Below, in pieces: positions 15,946 to 24,144 of a stretch of 64,000 nucleotides of DNA. A program made the translations under genes and the position numbers. Positions within the stretch are counted from its first letter, which is position 1. Every line of letters begins with the position of its first letter. Source of the stretch: Exiguobacterium marinum DSM 16307 (lineage in GTDB: Bacteria; Bacillota; Bacilli; Exiguobacteriales; Exiguobacteriaceae); contig NZ_KK211189.1 of the NCBI RefSeq assembly GCF_000620845.1, forward strand, positions 132,501-196,500, read 5' to 3'. Under the pieces are notes generated by a model. That model searched no databases. It was not told the origin of the DNA and saw only the letters and a program-made list of their open reading frames with translations.

Positions 15946-17391
15946 TCAAAAACGATTAGTTCCTGTTTGTTGTTCTTCTGGTTCGCTCTCCCAAGCTTCG
16001 ATATATTCACGGCCAGGAAGGTTCTCAACCGAGTCGACATAGAAGACCGGGTCTTCTCCTGCTCGACGTTGTAACAAGTAGTCATCGAGAACGGCGCGAG
16101 CCACCTTCGCCAAGCGGAAGATCGCATACAAGTTCACGAGTGCCATGAGACCCATGAACACGTCCGCAATCGACCAGACGAGACCTGCAGAACGGACCGC
16201 ACCAAACAAGACCATTCCGACGACACCGATGCGATAGAGCGTGACGTAGATTTTTTTATCTGAGATGAACTGAATGTTCGTCTCTCCGTAATAATAGTTT
16301 CCAAGAATCGAACTGAAAGCGAATAAGAAGATTGCAATCGTCAAGAACGATGTCGCTACCGGACCGACTTCTGCTGTCAATGCAGCTTGTGTCAGTTCGA
16401 CACCTGCAAACGATTCTGAACCTGCTACTCCTGAAATCAAGATGATCATCGCTGTCGATGTACAGACGAGTAATGTATCCACGAAGACACTAAACGATTG
16501 AATCAATCCCTGTTTGACAGGGTGTGACACTTCCGCTGTTGCAGCGGCGTTCGGCGCAGAACCCATACCTGCTTCGTTCGAGAAGAGACCACGACGAATC
16601 CCTTGAAGCACCATCGCACCGATCGCACCACCGAAGAGTTGCTCGATTCCGAGGACTCCCTCTGAGAAGATGAGGCTGAAGACGTCTGGTAGGAGATTGA
16701 CATTTGTCACCATGATCCAAATCGCGAGTAGGATATAGCCACCTGCCATGACTGGAACGATGATACTCGACAAGAGTGCGATAGATTGAATCCCACCGAA
16801 GACGACAACGGCCGTCACAATCGCAAGGACAATCCCAACGACTGTTGTACTGATCCCAAATTGATTACTCACAGAGAGTGAAATCGTATTCGACTGTACC
16901 GAGTTGAATGCAAATCCAAATGCGAACGTAATCAAAATTGCGAATAAAACACCGAGCCAGCGTTGACCAAGCGCACGTTCCATATAATAAGCCGGTCCCC
17001 CGCGCCATGTGCGTCCGTCACGAATCTTATACACTTGTGCCAATGTACTTTCGACGAATGCAGATGCTGCTCCAATCAAGGCAATGAGCCACATCCAAAA
17101 GACCGCACCTGGACCACCGAGCGCAATCGCTGTCGCCACACCGGCAATGTTACCTGTACCGACACGTGCCGCCGTTCCGATTGCGAACGCTTGGAAAGAA
17201 GATACTTGTCCTTTCTCACGCGCCGTCCCTTCTTTAAACAAAAGACGGAACATTTCAGGAATCATACGGAACTGGACGAACCCCATACGAACCGTAAAAT
17301 AAAGACCTAATGCGACAAGTACAACGATGAGCACTTGCGACCACAACAAATCGTTCGCCTGCGAAACAAGCTTCTCTACCAATTTCTCCAT
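15946..17391 (-). CDS. Alanine/glycine:cation symporter (AGCS family)
   Basis: 481 residues with about eleven membrane helices. The AGCS signature is clear: SSFQAFAIGTAARVGTGNIA, then GGPGAVFWMWLIALIGAAS and GRTWRGGPAYYMERALG. RRGLFSNEAGMGSAPNAAAT is the conserved central motif. These carriers take up alanine, glycine or glutamine with Na+ or H+. The substrate cannot be assigned, though the genome also encodes alanine dehydrogenase at 39797. Translation starts at ATG 17391 with GGAGG upstream. Confidence 0.92.
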   Translation of the reverse strand: MEKLVEKLVSQANDLLWSQVLIVVLVALGLYFTVRMGFVQFRMIPEMFRLLFKEGTAREKGQVSSFQAFAIGTAARVGTGNIAGVATAIALGGPGAVFWMWLIALIGAASAFVESTLAQVYKIRDGRTWRGGPAYYMERALGQRWLGVLFAILITFAFGFAFNSVQSNTISLSVSNQFGISTTVVGIVLAIVTAVVVFGGIQSIALLSSIIVPVMAGGYILLAIWIMVTNVNLLPDVFSLIFSEGVLGIEQLFGGAIGAMVLQGIRRGLFSNEAGMGSAPNAAATAEVSHPVKQGLIQSFSVFVDTLLVCTSTAMIILISGVAGSESFAGVELTQAALTAEVGPVATSFLTIAIFLFAFSSILGNYYYGETNIQFISDKKIYVTLYRIGVVGMVLFGAVRSAGLVWSIADVFMGLMALVNLYAIFRLAKVARAVLDDYLLQRRAGEDPVFYVDSVENLPGREYIEAWESEPEEQQTGTNRF

Positions 17392-17457
17392 ACTAATCCT
17401 CCATCATTCTAAAACTCTTAACAAAAAAGTCATGTCAACTTTTTTAACATGAGTAGA

Positions 17458-17486
17458 ATTATAGGTAAATTATACGAAAATTGCAA
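17458..17486 (-). promoter_or_regulatory. Putative promoter of the symporter gene
   Basis: Minus strand TTGCAA, 17-base spacer, TATAAT, 67 bases before the start codon. A second TATAAT lies inside the spacer. Confidence 0.6.
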
Positions 17487-17538
17487 TATTAATTCACTTT
17501 CTTGCATGATAGGCTATTTGACCAAATCGAATCTTGCG

Positions 17539-17579
17539 AAAAAAAACGAATCAGATTGCTCATCGCAACCCGATTCGTT
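17539..17579 (-). terminator. Terminator of the sulfur oxidoreductase operon
   Basis: Minus strand 15-base stem (17565-17579 with 17545-17559, two G-U pairs), loop of five and an eight-base U-run, shortly after the oxidoreductase stop codon. Confidence 0.9.
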
Positions 17580-17592
17580 AAATATTTCATAT

Positions 17593-20058
17593 TTAGATAA
17601 AGAGGTTCAAGTTGCCGTCTTCTGCTGCGCCAAGATATGCCGCAACACCACCAAGGTCGACCCCCTCGATCAACTCTTCTTCTTTAATGCCCATGACATC
17701 CATCGACATCGTGCAGGCTACCATTCTCACACCTGCTTCTTGCGCTGACTTGATCATCTCTTCGACAGAAGGGACGTTCTTGTCACTCATGACTTTTTTC
17801 ATCATTTTTTGACCGACACCACCGAAGTTCATGTTCGAGAGCGGAAGTTCGCCGGCATGTCCTGGCATCATCATACCGAACATTTTTTCAAGGCCTTGTT
17901 TCTTCACTTCCGGTGCGTCCGGTTTGCGAATGACATTGAGTCCCCAGAATGTGAAGAACATCGTCACGTCTTTACCCATCGCTGCAGCACCTTGCGCAAT
18001 GATGAGGGATGCGAGCGCACGGTCAAGGTCTCCACTGAAGACGACCATTGACGCACCGTCTTTTGTTGGAGCGCCCGCCTGCGGAGCAGCCGGACCTTGT
18101 CCTTTTTGAAGGATGGCTTCGACTCGTCCGTTAACAAATTGTTTCGAGACGAGCTTATTGCCTGTCTTCTTCGCCCACGCTTCGATATCAGCGAAGAATC
18201 CTGGATCACTTGCGAGTACGCGGAGCGTTTCGCCTTCTCCGAGGTCTGCGACTTTCTTATTCACTTCCAGAATTGGTCCCGGGCATTGTAGACCACACGT
18301 GTCTAAAATAACCGCTTCACCGATTGGTGCATTCGTCATCTGTGCTGACTCCTCCTCTACAACAGTTGCTGCAGTTTCATTTGATGTGTTCTCCTCTTCA
18401 AGCGCCTCGAAATCACGATTGATTTGTGACCACGTTTTGTAGCCACCGCTCAAGTTCTTCACTTTGAATCCGTTTTGACGCAAGATTCGTGATGCGAGAT
18501 ATCCACGAAGACCGACTTGGCACGTTACATAAATTGTTTCATTCCGGTCATAGTTGTCTAAGTTTTCACGTAATGAATTCAATGGAACGTTGATTGATCC
18601 TGGAATCTTCCCAAGTTCATGTTCTGATTCGTCACGCACGTCAAGCAATGTCGCTCCATTTTTCACGAGCTCATCGATTTCATCCCAATGTACGACTTCG
18701 TTGTCGCCGAGCACGACGTTCGAAGCGACATAGCCGATCATATTGACCGGATCTTTCGCTGAACTGAATGGTGGAGCGTAACTGAGTTCGAGATCCGGAA
18801 GGTCAAGAACTGTCAAACCACCTTTCATCGCTGTGGCAAGGACATCGATACGTTTGTCGACTCCATTGATGCCGACACCTTGCGCACCGTAAATCTCACC
18901 CGTTGTCGGGTGGAACAAGAGTTTGAGCGAAACTGGTGTCGATCCTGGATAGTACCCTGCGTGCGAACCCGGGTGCACGTGGACGGCTTCATAAGTCTTA
19001 CGAGCCGCTTTCAAACGTTTTTCGTTCCATCCTGTCGATGCGACCGTCATATCAAACACTTTGGCAATTCCTGTTCCCATCGTTCCGTTGTATTTAACGT
19101 CACGACCATTAATGATATCCGCCACAAGACGTCCTTGACGGTTCGCTGGCCATGCGAGTGGTACAACGGTTGGTTCTTGGAAGACATAGTCGAGTACTTC
19201 GACGGCATCTCCGATTGCATAAATATTTTGATCTGATGTGAGCATTTTTTCGTTGACACGAATCGCGCCGCGCGTACCTGTCTCAAGGCCCGCTTCCCGT
19301 GCAATCGTCGATTCAGGGATGACACCGATTGACATGATGACCATATCCGTATCGATGACGCGACCGCTTGTCAAATGTACTTTCTTCCCTTTTTCAGAGA
19401 ATGAAGAAACACCGTCTGATAATTGAAGTTCGACACCGTGAAGGCGCATGTGTTCATGAATTGGAGCGACCATCTCGCGGTCAAGTGGCGTCATGACTTG
19501 GTCTGCCATCTCGACGAGTGTGACGTCAACGCCGCGCTCACGTAAGTTTTCCGCCATCTCAATCCCTATGAAGCCCCCACCGATTACTGTCGCGTGTTTC
19601 GGTGCTTTGTCATCAACATAGCTACGAATTTTATCCGTGTCCGGGATGTTACGTAGTGTGAAAATATCTTCTGCTTCATCGATTCCAGGAATGTTCGGAC
19701 GAATCGGTTTCGCCCCCGGTGATAAAATGAGTACATCATATGACTCATCATACGTTTCACCGGTTTGGACGTGTTTCACCGTCACCGTTTTTTCGTCACG
19801 GTTGATTTTTGTCACTTCCGTCAAGTTGCGGATATCGAGTTGGAAACGTTTGTTCATTCCTTCAACTGTTTGAACGAGCAATTTTTGACGATCTTGAATG
19901 ACGTCTCCGATGTAGTATGGAAGACCACAGTTTGCGAATGAAATATACTCCCCACGGTCGAACATGACAATTTGGTTTTCTTCATTTAAACGACGGAGAC
20001 GTGCTGCTGCAGATGCACCACCTGCTACTCCACCAACGATTACGATTTTTTTACTCAT
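17593..20058 (-). CDS. CoA-disulfide reductase fused to rhodanese, TusA and DsrE domains
   Basis: A four-domain protein of about 821 residues. Residues 1-450 are an FAD/NAD(P)H CoA-disulfide reductase with IVGGVAGGASAAAR and the single redox Cys44 (FANCGLPYY). About 455-555 is a rhodanese domain with active Cys in VTCQVGLRGY. About 575-650 is a TusA/SirA domain with CGLQCPGPI. About 665-821 is a DsrE/DsrF-like domain with a Cys in VACTMSMDVMG. The parts are known from sulfane-sulfur trafficking and persulfide reduction. Start ATG 20058 follows GAGGAGG and overlaps the rhodanese gene. It is controlled with that gene from the CstR-like operator. Confidence 0.92.
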   Translation of the reverse strand: MSKKIVIVGGVAGGASAAARLRRLNEENQIVMFDRGEYISFANCGLPYYIGDVIQDRQKLLVQTVEGMNKRFQLDIRNLTEVTKINRDEKTVTVKHVQTGETYDESYDVLILSPGAKPIRPNIPGIDEAEDIFTLRNIPDTDKIRSYVDDKAPKHATVIGGGFIGIEMAENLRERGVDVTLVEMADQVMTPLDREMVAPIHEHMRLHGVELQLSDGVSSFSEKGKKVHLTSGRVIDTDMVIMSIGVIPESTIAREAGLETGTRGAIRVNEKMLTSDQNIYAIGDAVEVLDYVFQEPTVVPLAWPANRQGRLVADIINGRDVKYNGTMGTGIAKVFDMTVASTGWNEKRLKAARKTYEAVHVHPGSHAGYYPGSTPVSLKLLFHPTTGEIYGAQGVGINGVDKRIDVLATAMKGGLTVLDLPDLELSYAPPFSSAKDPVNMIGYVASNVVLGDNEVVHWDEIDELVKNGATLLDVRDESEHELGKIPGSINVPLNSLRENLDNYDRNETIYVTCQVGLRGYLASRILRQNGFKVKNLSGGYKTWSQINRDFEALEEENTSNETAATVVEEESAQMTNAPIGEAVILDTCGLQCPGPILEVNKKVADLGEGETLRVLASDPGFFADIEAWAKKTGNKLVSKQFVNGRVEAILQKGQGPAAPQAGAPTKDGASMVVFSGDLDRALASLIIAQGAAAMGKDVTMFFTFWGLNVIRKPDAPEVKKQGLEKMFGMMMPGHAGELPLSNMNFGGVGQKMMKKVMSDKNVPSVEEMIKSAQEAGVRMVACTMSMDVMGIKEEELIEGVDLGGVAAYLGAAEDGNLNLFI

Positions 20059-20360
20059 TGTCCATTTCCTCCTCTGACGACTTCTCCTGGCCAACTCATC
20101 AAGCCATCTTCTATATTGACCACTTTATAGCCTTTTGCCTCCATTTGCCAAGTTGCTTGCGTGCTACGTGCACCAGAGCGGCAAAGAACGACATATTCTT
20201 CAGCAGGATCGAGTGTATCAATCCAAGTGGTGATTTCTGATAACGGATAGTTTTTTGCACCTTCGATATGACCTTCTTCAAACTCGTCACGTTCACGTAC
20301 GTCGACGATGTTTACAGGCACTTCAAAGTCCATCTGACGTTTTAAAGCGGATGCTTTCAT
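20055..20360 (-). CDS. Single-domain rhodanese sulfurtransferase
   Basis: 101 residues with the rhodanese active loop VLCRSGARST (Cys as persulfide carrier) and the DVRERDEFEEGHIEGAKN motif. It overlaps the following CoA-disulfide reductase fusion by four bases (ATGA), so the two are translationally coupled. Together they should move and reduce sulfane sulfur in the cytoplasm. Transcription starts from the operator-bearing promoter at 20463-20491. Confidence 0.93.
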   Translation of the reverse strand: MKASALKRQMDFEVPVNIVDVRERDEFEEGHIEGAKNYPLSEITTWIDTLDPAEEYVVLCRSGARSTQATWQMEAKGYKVVNIEDGLMSWPGEVVRGGNGQ

Positions 20361-20462
20361 AACTGATCTACCTTTCCTTTTCGATTCAATCTATACCATT
20401 CGGCTTGGTAGCTGGCGTCCAACAAGTTTGTGATTTGTTGAACATTTCGCTTCCACGTCATT

Positions 20463-20491
20463 AATATACCCCCTTAGGTATTCAAATGCAA
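20463..20491 (-). promoter_or_regulatory. Promoter of the rhodanese operon with CstR-like operator in the spacer
   Basis: Minus strand TTGCAT, 17-base spacer, TATATT. Between and over the -10 lies ATACC-N6-GGTAT (20466-20481) with a C-rich centre, the form expected of CsoR/CstR-family operators. Repressor binding would block polymerase. Confidence 0.75.
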
Positions 20492-20556
20492 GAAATAAGT
20501 TTGACGAAATGTAGAATTTTTCTTCATTGCTCATTCGGACAGTTGATGCTCGACAC

Positions 20557-20572
20557 ATACTCCCCCATGTAT
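20557..20572 (+). promoter_or_regulatory. Second CstR-like operator, upstream of cstR
   Basis: ATAC-N8-GTAT with a C-run centre, the same 16-base span as the site at 20466-20481. It lies 64 bases before the cstR start, within a possible promoter (TCGACA-N17-TAAGAT, 20550-20578). This suggests autoregulation. Confidence 0.62.
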
Positions 20573-20636
20573 TAAGATGAGCCTACACAATAAATAGTTG
20601 GGTAACTGAACAATTTTTACTATAGAGGTGAATGAT

Positions 20637-20903
20637 ATGGAACCGTATGTATACGATGCAAAAGTATTGAATCGCATGAAACGCGTGGAAGGACAAATTC
20701 GCGCCATCATCCGTATGATGGAAGAAGGGAAAGAGTGTCGCGATGTCGTGACGCAATTAAGTGCCGCACGTTCCGCACTCGATCGCGCTTCGACAATCAT
20801 CGTGGCTAAGAATTTAGAGCAGTGCATCATCACAGCTCAGGAAGATGGTGAAGATACGTCAGAAACGGTAGAAGAAGCCATTAAAATGTTGATGAAACGC
20901 TAG
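20637..20903 (+). CDS. cstR: CstR-type persulfide-sensing repressor (CsoR family)
   Basis: 88-residue all-helical CsoR-family repressor. The two conserved cysteines are present (GKECRDVV and NLEQCI). The copper-ligand His found four residues before the second Cys in CsoR is Asn here, as in Staphylococcus CstR. That fits sensing of persulfide/polysulfide rather than copper. It is divergent from the rhodanese/CoA-disulfide reductase operon, with two matching operators in between. ATG 20637 follows AGAGGTG; the GTG three codons earlier lies inside the ribosome site. Confidence 0.88.
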   Translation: MEPYVYDAKVLNRMKRVEGQIRAIIRMMEEGKECRDVVTQLSAARSALDRASTIIVAKNLEQCIITAQEDGEDTSETVEEAIKMLMKR

Positions 20904-20970
20904 TTCCCCTTGCTTTCCCTGTTCAAATGGGGGAAAGTTAGAGTAACGACTTACTAAGGGGGATTTCCTT

Positions 20971-21402
20971 GTGAACTTCGAAGAAAAAGTAGAATCATTT
21001 AAAGCGCTCGCCGCTGAACGCAATATGACGTTCAAAGAGAGCGACACTGAAACGCACGTCACGTTTTTGACGCGTGAAACAACAAAATCCGGGGCTCAGC
21101 CCGTTATGATTATCGCTTTTAACAAAAAGACGACAGACGCTGAGTTGTACGCTGCGACCGTCACGCACGTCCCAGACTATGTAGAAGATTTACCGATTCT
21201 CAATGCCTTGAACGAGTTCAACCAGGAGTTCAAATACTTCCGCTGCGTACTCGACAGCGATCGTGATGTCACACTCGCATCTACACTCGACCTCGACCTC
21301 GGTTTCTCACCAGAGATTATCTTGCAACATTCATTCATGATGTTCCAAGCGGCCGATGAAGTGAACGAGTACATGCAAAAATTGTATACACAAGTACAAT
21401 AA
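20971..21402 (+). CDS. YbjN domain-containing protein
   Basis: 143 residues. The pattern ILNALNEFNQEFKYFRCVLD, then a run of alternating strands and SPEIILQHSFMMFQAADEV, fits the YbjN fold (type III secretion chaperone-like). Its function in Firmicutes is not known. It starts at GTG with GGGGG nine bases upstream and is 68 bases downstream of cstR, without an obvious terminator between. Confidence 0.6.
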   Translation: MNFEEKVESFKALAAERNMTFKESDTETHVTFLTRETTKSGAQPVMIIAFNKKTTDAELYAATVTHVPDYVEDLPILNALNEFNQEFKYFRCVLDSDRDVTLASTLDLDLGFSPEIILQHSFMMFQAADEVNEYMQKLYTQVQ

Positions 21403-21404
21403 TG

Positions 21405-21440
21405 AAAAGCCGCCCGGAATTTTTCCGTGGCGGCTTTTTT
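21405..21440 (+). terminator. Terminator of the YbjN-like gene
   Basis: Ten-base stem (21405-21414 and 21429-21438) enclosing a smaller GGAA/TTCC stem, followed by a U-run; it begins three bases after the stop codon. Confidence 0.88.
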
Positions 21441-21491
21441 GAAACATCTTTCTACTCCATCTCGTATGGTTGACCAAGGAGGCGATTCGAC

Positions 21492-22439
21492 ATGACACGT
21501 TATGAACGATATGTAGAGGCACTAGATGCCATCAAAGAAGCGACGAAATGGGAACTGACAGATGACTTCCGGCGCTTGATGGCTATTCATTACGCGATTC
21601 ACGATACCCCGTTCGATGCATCACGATTTTCAGACGCACGTGATACATTGAAACAAAAAACAAAGATATTCTCAAAGTTCAGAGGTAGCCAAAACCTCGT
21701 GTGGCTTTCGTTTCTCGACGCTAAGTACGAAGACATCGGAACTGCGATCGATGAGGCGCTCCGACTTGATACATTGCTCGACCGTAAACACTTCCGCTTC
21801 AGTTCATTGCGTCCTTTTTTAGCGAATCAACTGATCAATGTAGATCACCCTGAGCAAAGACTCGATGAGGCGACGGACCTGTACCAAACGTTTAAGCAAC
21901 ATCATCCCTGGTTGACGAGTGAGGAAGACTTGTTATCAGCACTCGTACTCGTTCAAGCGTTTGACGACATCATCGATTTAAATGAACGTATCGAGCAGCA
22001 CTATACATTATTGAAAGACCGACTTCCGAAGTCAAACGAACTGCAACTCGTCTCTCATTTACTGACATTCAGCGACTCTTCTCCAGAAGAAGCGGTGTCA
22101 CGATTGCTCACTTGGAAGTCGCACTTAGAGGAAGTAGAAGTATCCATCCGTCGTGAACACTTGCCTGCGCTCGCCCTACTTAGCATCGTGACAGAGCCGA
22201 ACATGGATTCCATACACGCCGTAAAAGAAATTGTGGATGTGGAAAAAGACAAGCAGCGCTGGTTCAATACACATAGCGTGCTCGTCGCTCTTCAACTTGT
22301 GGCAGCCGACCACATCACTACTGGAGAAGCGAACGATTTATTGCTTCACGGCACATTCGCTCACCTGCTCGCGATGCAACAAGCGATGACGGCTGCCACG
22401 ACTGCCGCAGTCATTGCCAGTACCACGTCCACGAACTAA
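21492..22439 (+). CDS. DUF4003 family protein
   Basis: 315 residues, mostly helical and soluble. The opening YEALDAIKEATKWELTDDFRR-like segment, the regular helical repeats and the small-residue C-terminus fit DUF4003 proteins of Bacillales. No catalytic motif is visible and the function is unknown. AAGGAGG precedes the ATG. It converges on the YwiC-like gene with one base between the stops. Confidence 0.55.
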   Translation: MTRYERYVEALDAIKEATKWELTDDFRRLMAIHYAIHDTPFDASRFSDARDTLKQKTKIFSKFRGSQNLVWLSFLDAKYEDIGTAIDEALRLDTLLDRKHFRFSSLRPFLANQLINVDHPEQRLDEATDLYQTFKQHHPWLTSEEDLLSALVLVQAFDDIIDLNERIEQHYTLLKDRLPKSNELQLVSHLLTFSDSSPEEAVSRLLTWKSHLEEVEVSIRREHLPALALLSIVTEPNMDSIHAVKEIVDVEKDKQRWFNTHSVLVALQLVAADHITTGEANDLLLHGTFAHLLAMQQAMTAATTAAVIASTTSTN

Positions 22440-22440
22440 A

Positions 22441-23160
22441 TTAGACGAGGTACGTCGCGAGACACGTCAGTACAAATACAGAATTCGCAATCTCCACGAT
22501 CCCAATCTTCATGATTGGGACTTTTTTTCCGTAAAACCAAATAGCACGAATCAGGCTTGGTGCGTAAGCTAATACGAGCAGAGGATAACCCAGTACAATG
22601 AACACGATGATCAGTAGTATATGATACCCCCACGAAAGGTTCCGATAACTAATGCTCTTCTTTTCCCGAATCATCGTCTTGACGAAAAAGATACTCCCGA
22701 AGAAATATAAGTATGATAAGACAAACACCCATATCATCGTCTCATCCAAGACGCGTGCCCCAAGATAATAGCTCGCCATCCCGCCGATACAGAACGAAGT
22801 AACAGCACTAGCGTCGTTCCATACGTTTCGTTCATCTTTGATTTTGGCAAAGTAAGCGTTCACGAGACCAAATGGGATCATCGCAACGGCGAACCAGATG
22901 AGACGCCACTCCACGAGAAATACTGGCACGATAGCTACGATAGCAATGATGAGATACATCATTACCGTGCGTAAGAGGTCACGCGACTTCTTGCGCTGTT
23001 TTATGTATTGGAATAAGAAAAATGTACCCATGTAAACAAATAGCCATGCGATTGCAAAAGGTATGTGTGCCCATGTCCATCCTCCGACCATTCCTCCGAG
23101 AACGAACGGTAAAATGAGCATCGACCATGCCCCATGTTGATTTGGAATCATCCATTTCAT
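22441..23160 (-). CDS. YwiC-like membrane protein
   Basis: About 239 residues and seven to eight membrane helices. The N-terminal PNQHGAWSMLILPFVLGG motif is characteristic of the YwiC-like family, sometimes near anaerobic respiration genes in Bacillus. No such genes are here. The molecular function is unknown. I choose ATG 23160 (nine bases after AAGGAG) over the GTG three bases earlier. Confidence 0.75.
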   Translation of the reverse strand: MKWMIPNQHGAWSMLILPFVLGGMVGGWTWAHIPFAIAWLFVYMGTFFLFQYIKQRKKSRDLLRTVMMYLIIAIVAIVPVFLVEWRLIWFAVAMIPFGLVNAYFAKIKDERNVWNDASAVTSFCIGGMASYYLGARVLDETMIWVFVLSYLYFFGSIFFVKTMIREKKSISYRNLSWGYHILLIIVFIVLGYPLLVLAYAPSLIRAIWFYGKKVPIMKIGIVEIANSVFVLTCLATYLV

Positions 23161-23250
23161 CACCTATCACTCCTTCATCCTTCAGTGTATTAGACGGTGA
23201 AGGCATAAGCTATGAGATTTGACACAAATAGCGAAAAAGAAAAATATGAA

Positions 23251-23284
23251 CCAAAAAACGATCTCACGCGAGATCGTTTTTTGG
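23251..23284 (-). terminator. Terminator overlapping the end of the yitT-like gene
   Basis: Perfect 15-base inverted repeat (23251-23265 and 23270-23284) with loop ACGC. The last four codons and the stop of the gene are inside the hairpin; a U-run forms one flank. Confidence 0.88.
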
Positions 23285-23896
23285 TGTCCAATTTGGTACG
23301 ACAGGTGTCGCTTGGAGCTCGTCGACGACGAGCATCTTTGTGACGACCCGCCCGGCGATTGACACCGCGACGAGCGTATACAATGCGCTCGATAATGGTA
23401 AATAGATGAGTGAAATCCCAAGGACGATCACATCAAAGATAATCAAAATCGTGCCGACCGACACGCCTGTCCATTTCGATAAGCCAATGGCGAATAAATC
23501 GTCGCCTCCGGTAGCTCCACCTGACTTCAAGACGAGACCGAGACCATATCCGGTCAAAATCCCACTCGCGATGGCAGCGAATAACGTCGCCGGCCATACT
23601 TGAATATCAAACGTGAGCAAATCGAGACGGTCCCACATCGCATAACTGAGCGATAAGGACGAAGCGGCTAATACCGCCTGCCCGACAAAACGCCATCCTT
23701 TCCACCATAACGCGATGATAAAAAATGGGATGTCGAGCACGATCATCGAAATCGCCGGGTCGATATCAAATAAATAACGACCGAGTAGCGATAATCCGAC
23801 GAACCCACCTTCCGCCAAACCAAACTGTTCATTCAAATAATAATAACCGAACGCCATGATTAGCGTTCCGAGCACTATGGTAGCAACTCGTTTCAT
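23264..23896 (-). CDS. YitT family membrane protein
   Basis: 210 residues with five to six membrane helices. Family segments are GTLIMAFGYYYLNEQFGLAE, GGFVGLSLLGRYLF and VLKSGGATGGDDLFA. It lacks the soluble DUF2179 domain carried by longer YitT proteins. Function is unknown. GGGAGG precedes ATG 23896. Its start overlaps the stop of a short upstream frame (23893-24114) of doubtful reality. Confidence 0.82.
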   Translation of the reverse strand: MKRVATIVLGTLIMAFGYYYLNEQFGLAEGGFVGLSLLGRYLFDIDPAISMIVLDIPFFIIALWWKGWRFVGQAVLAASSLSLSYAMWDRLDLLTFDIQVWPATLFAAIASGILTGYGLGLVLKSGGATGGDDLFAIGLSKWTGVSVGTILIIFDVIVLGISLIYLPLSSALYTLVAVSIAGRVVTKMLVVDELQATPVVPNWTPKNDLA

Positions 23897-24114
23897 TCCG
23901 ATTGTCCTCCCCGTTCTTGACGGAGAGGAGGATCCTCAGTCGTAGCCGCGGTTCCATCTGTTCCATCTCCGATCTTCCGTTTGTTGATTGATACACGTGA
24001 TTGTGATCCTTCAACGCTAGAAGTCCGGAAGTTGGAACAGAGGCCATGTCCTCTCGGTATCCATAAAGACCTTCCTTTCTCAAATTGCGCGTAATCTTGT
24101 ACACAGTTTACCAC
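23893..24114 (-). CDS. Doubtful short frame upstream of the yitT-like gene
   Basis: An open frame of up to 73 codons whose stop overlaps the next ATG (ATGA). The C-terminal half is rich in charged residues, Gly and Thr (NKRKIGDGTDGTAATTEDPP). No ribosome site suits its possible starts. A good site (AAAGGAAGG at about 24070) instead precedes a 15-codon frame in another phase. I cannot decide between a small gene, a leader or untranslated DNA; otherwise the 250-base gap is unexplained. Confidence 0.25.
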   Translation of the reverse strand: MVNCVQDYAQFEKGRSLWIPRGHGLCSNFRTSSVEGSQSRVSINKRKIGDGTDGTAATTEDPPLRQERGGQSE

Positions 24115-24144
24115 ACATTTTGATTTAGTTGCTGAATGTTACCT

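Noticed and set aside
20637-20903. Copper-sensing CsoR
   Set aside because: The His of the Cys-His-Cys copper site is replaced by Asn and the neighbours are sulfurtransferase genes, not copper ATPases.
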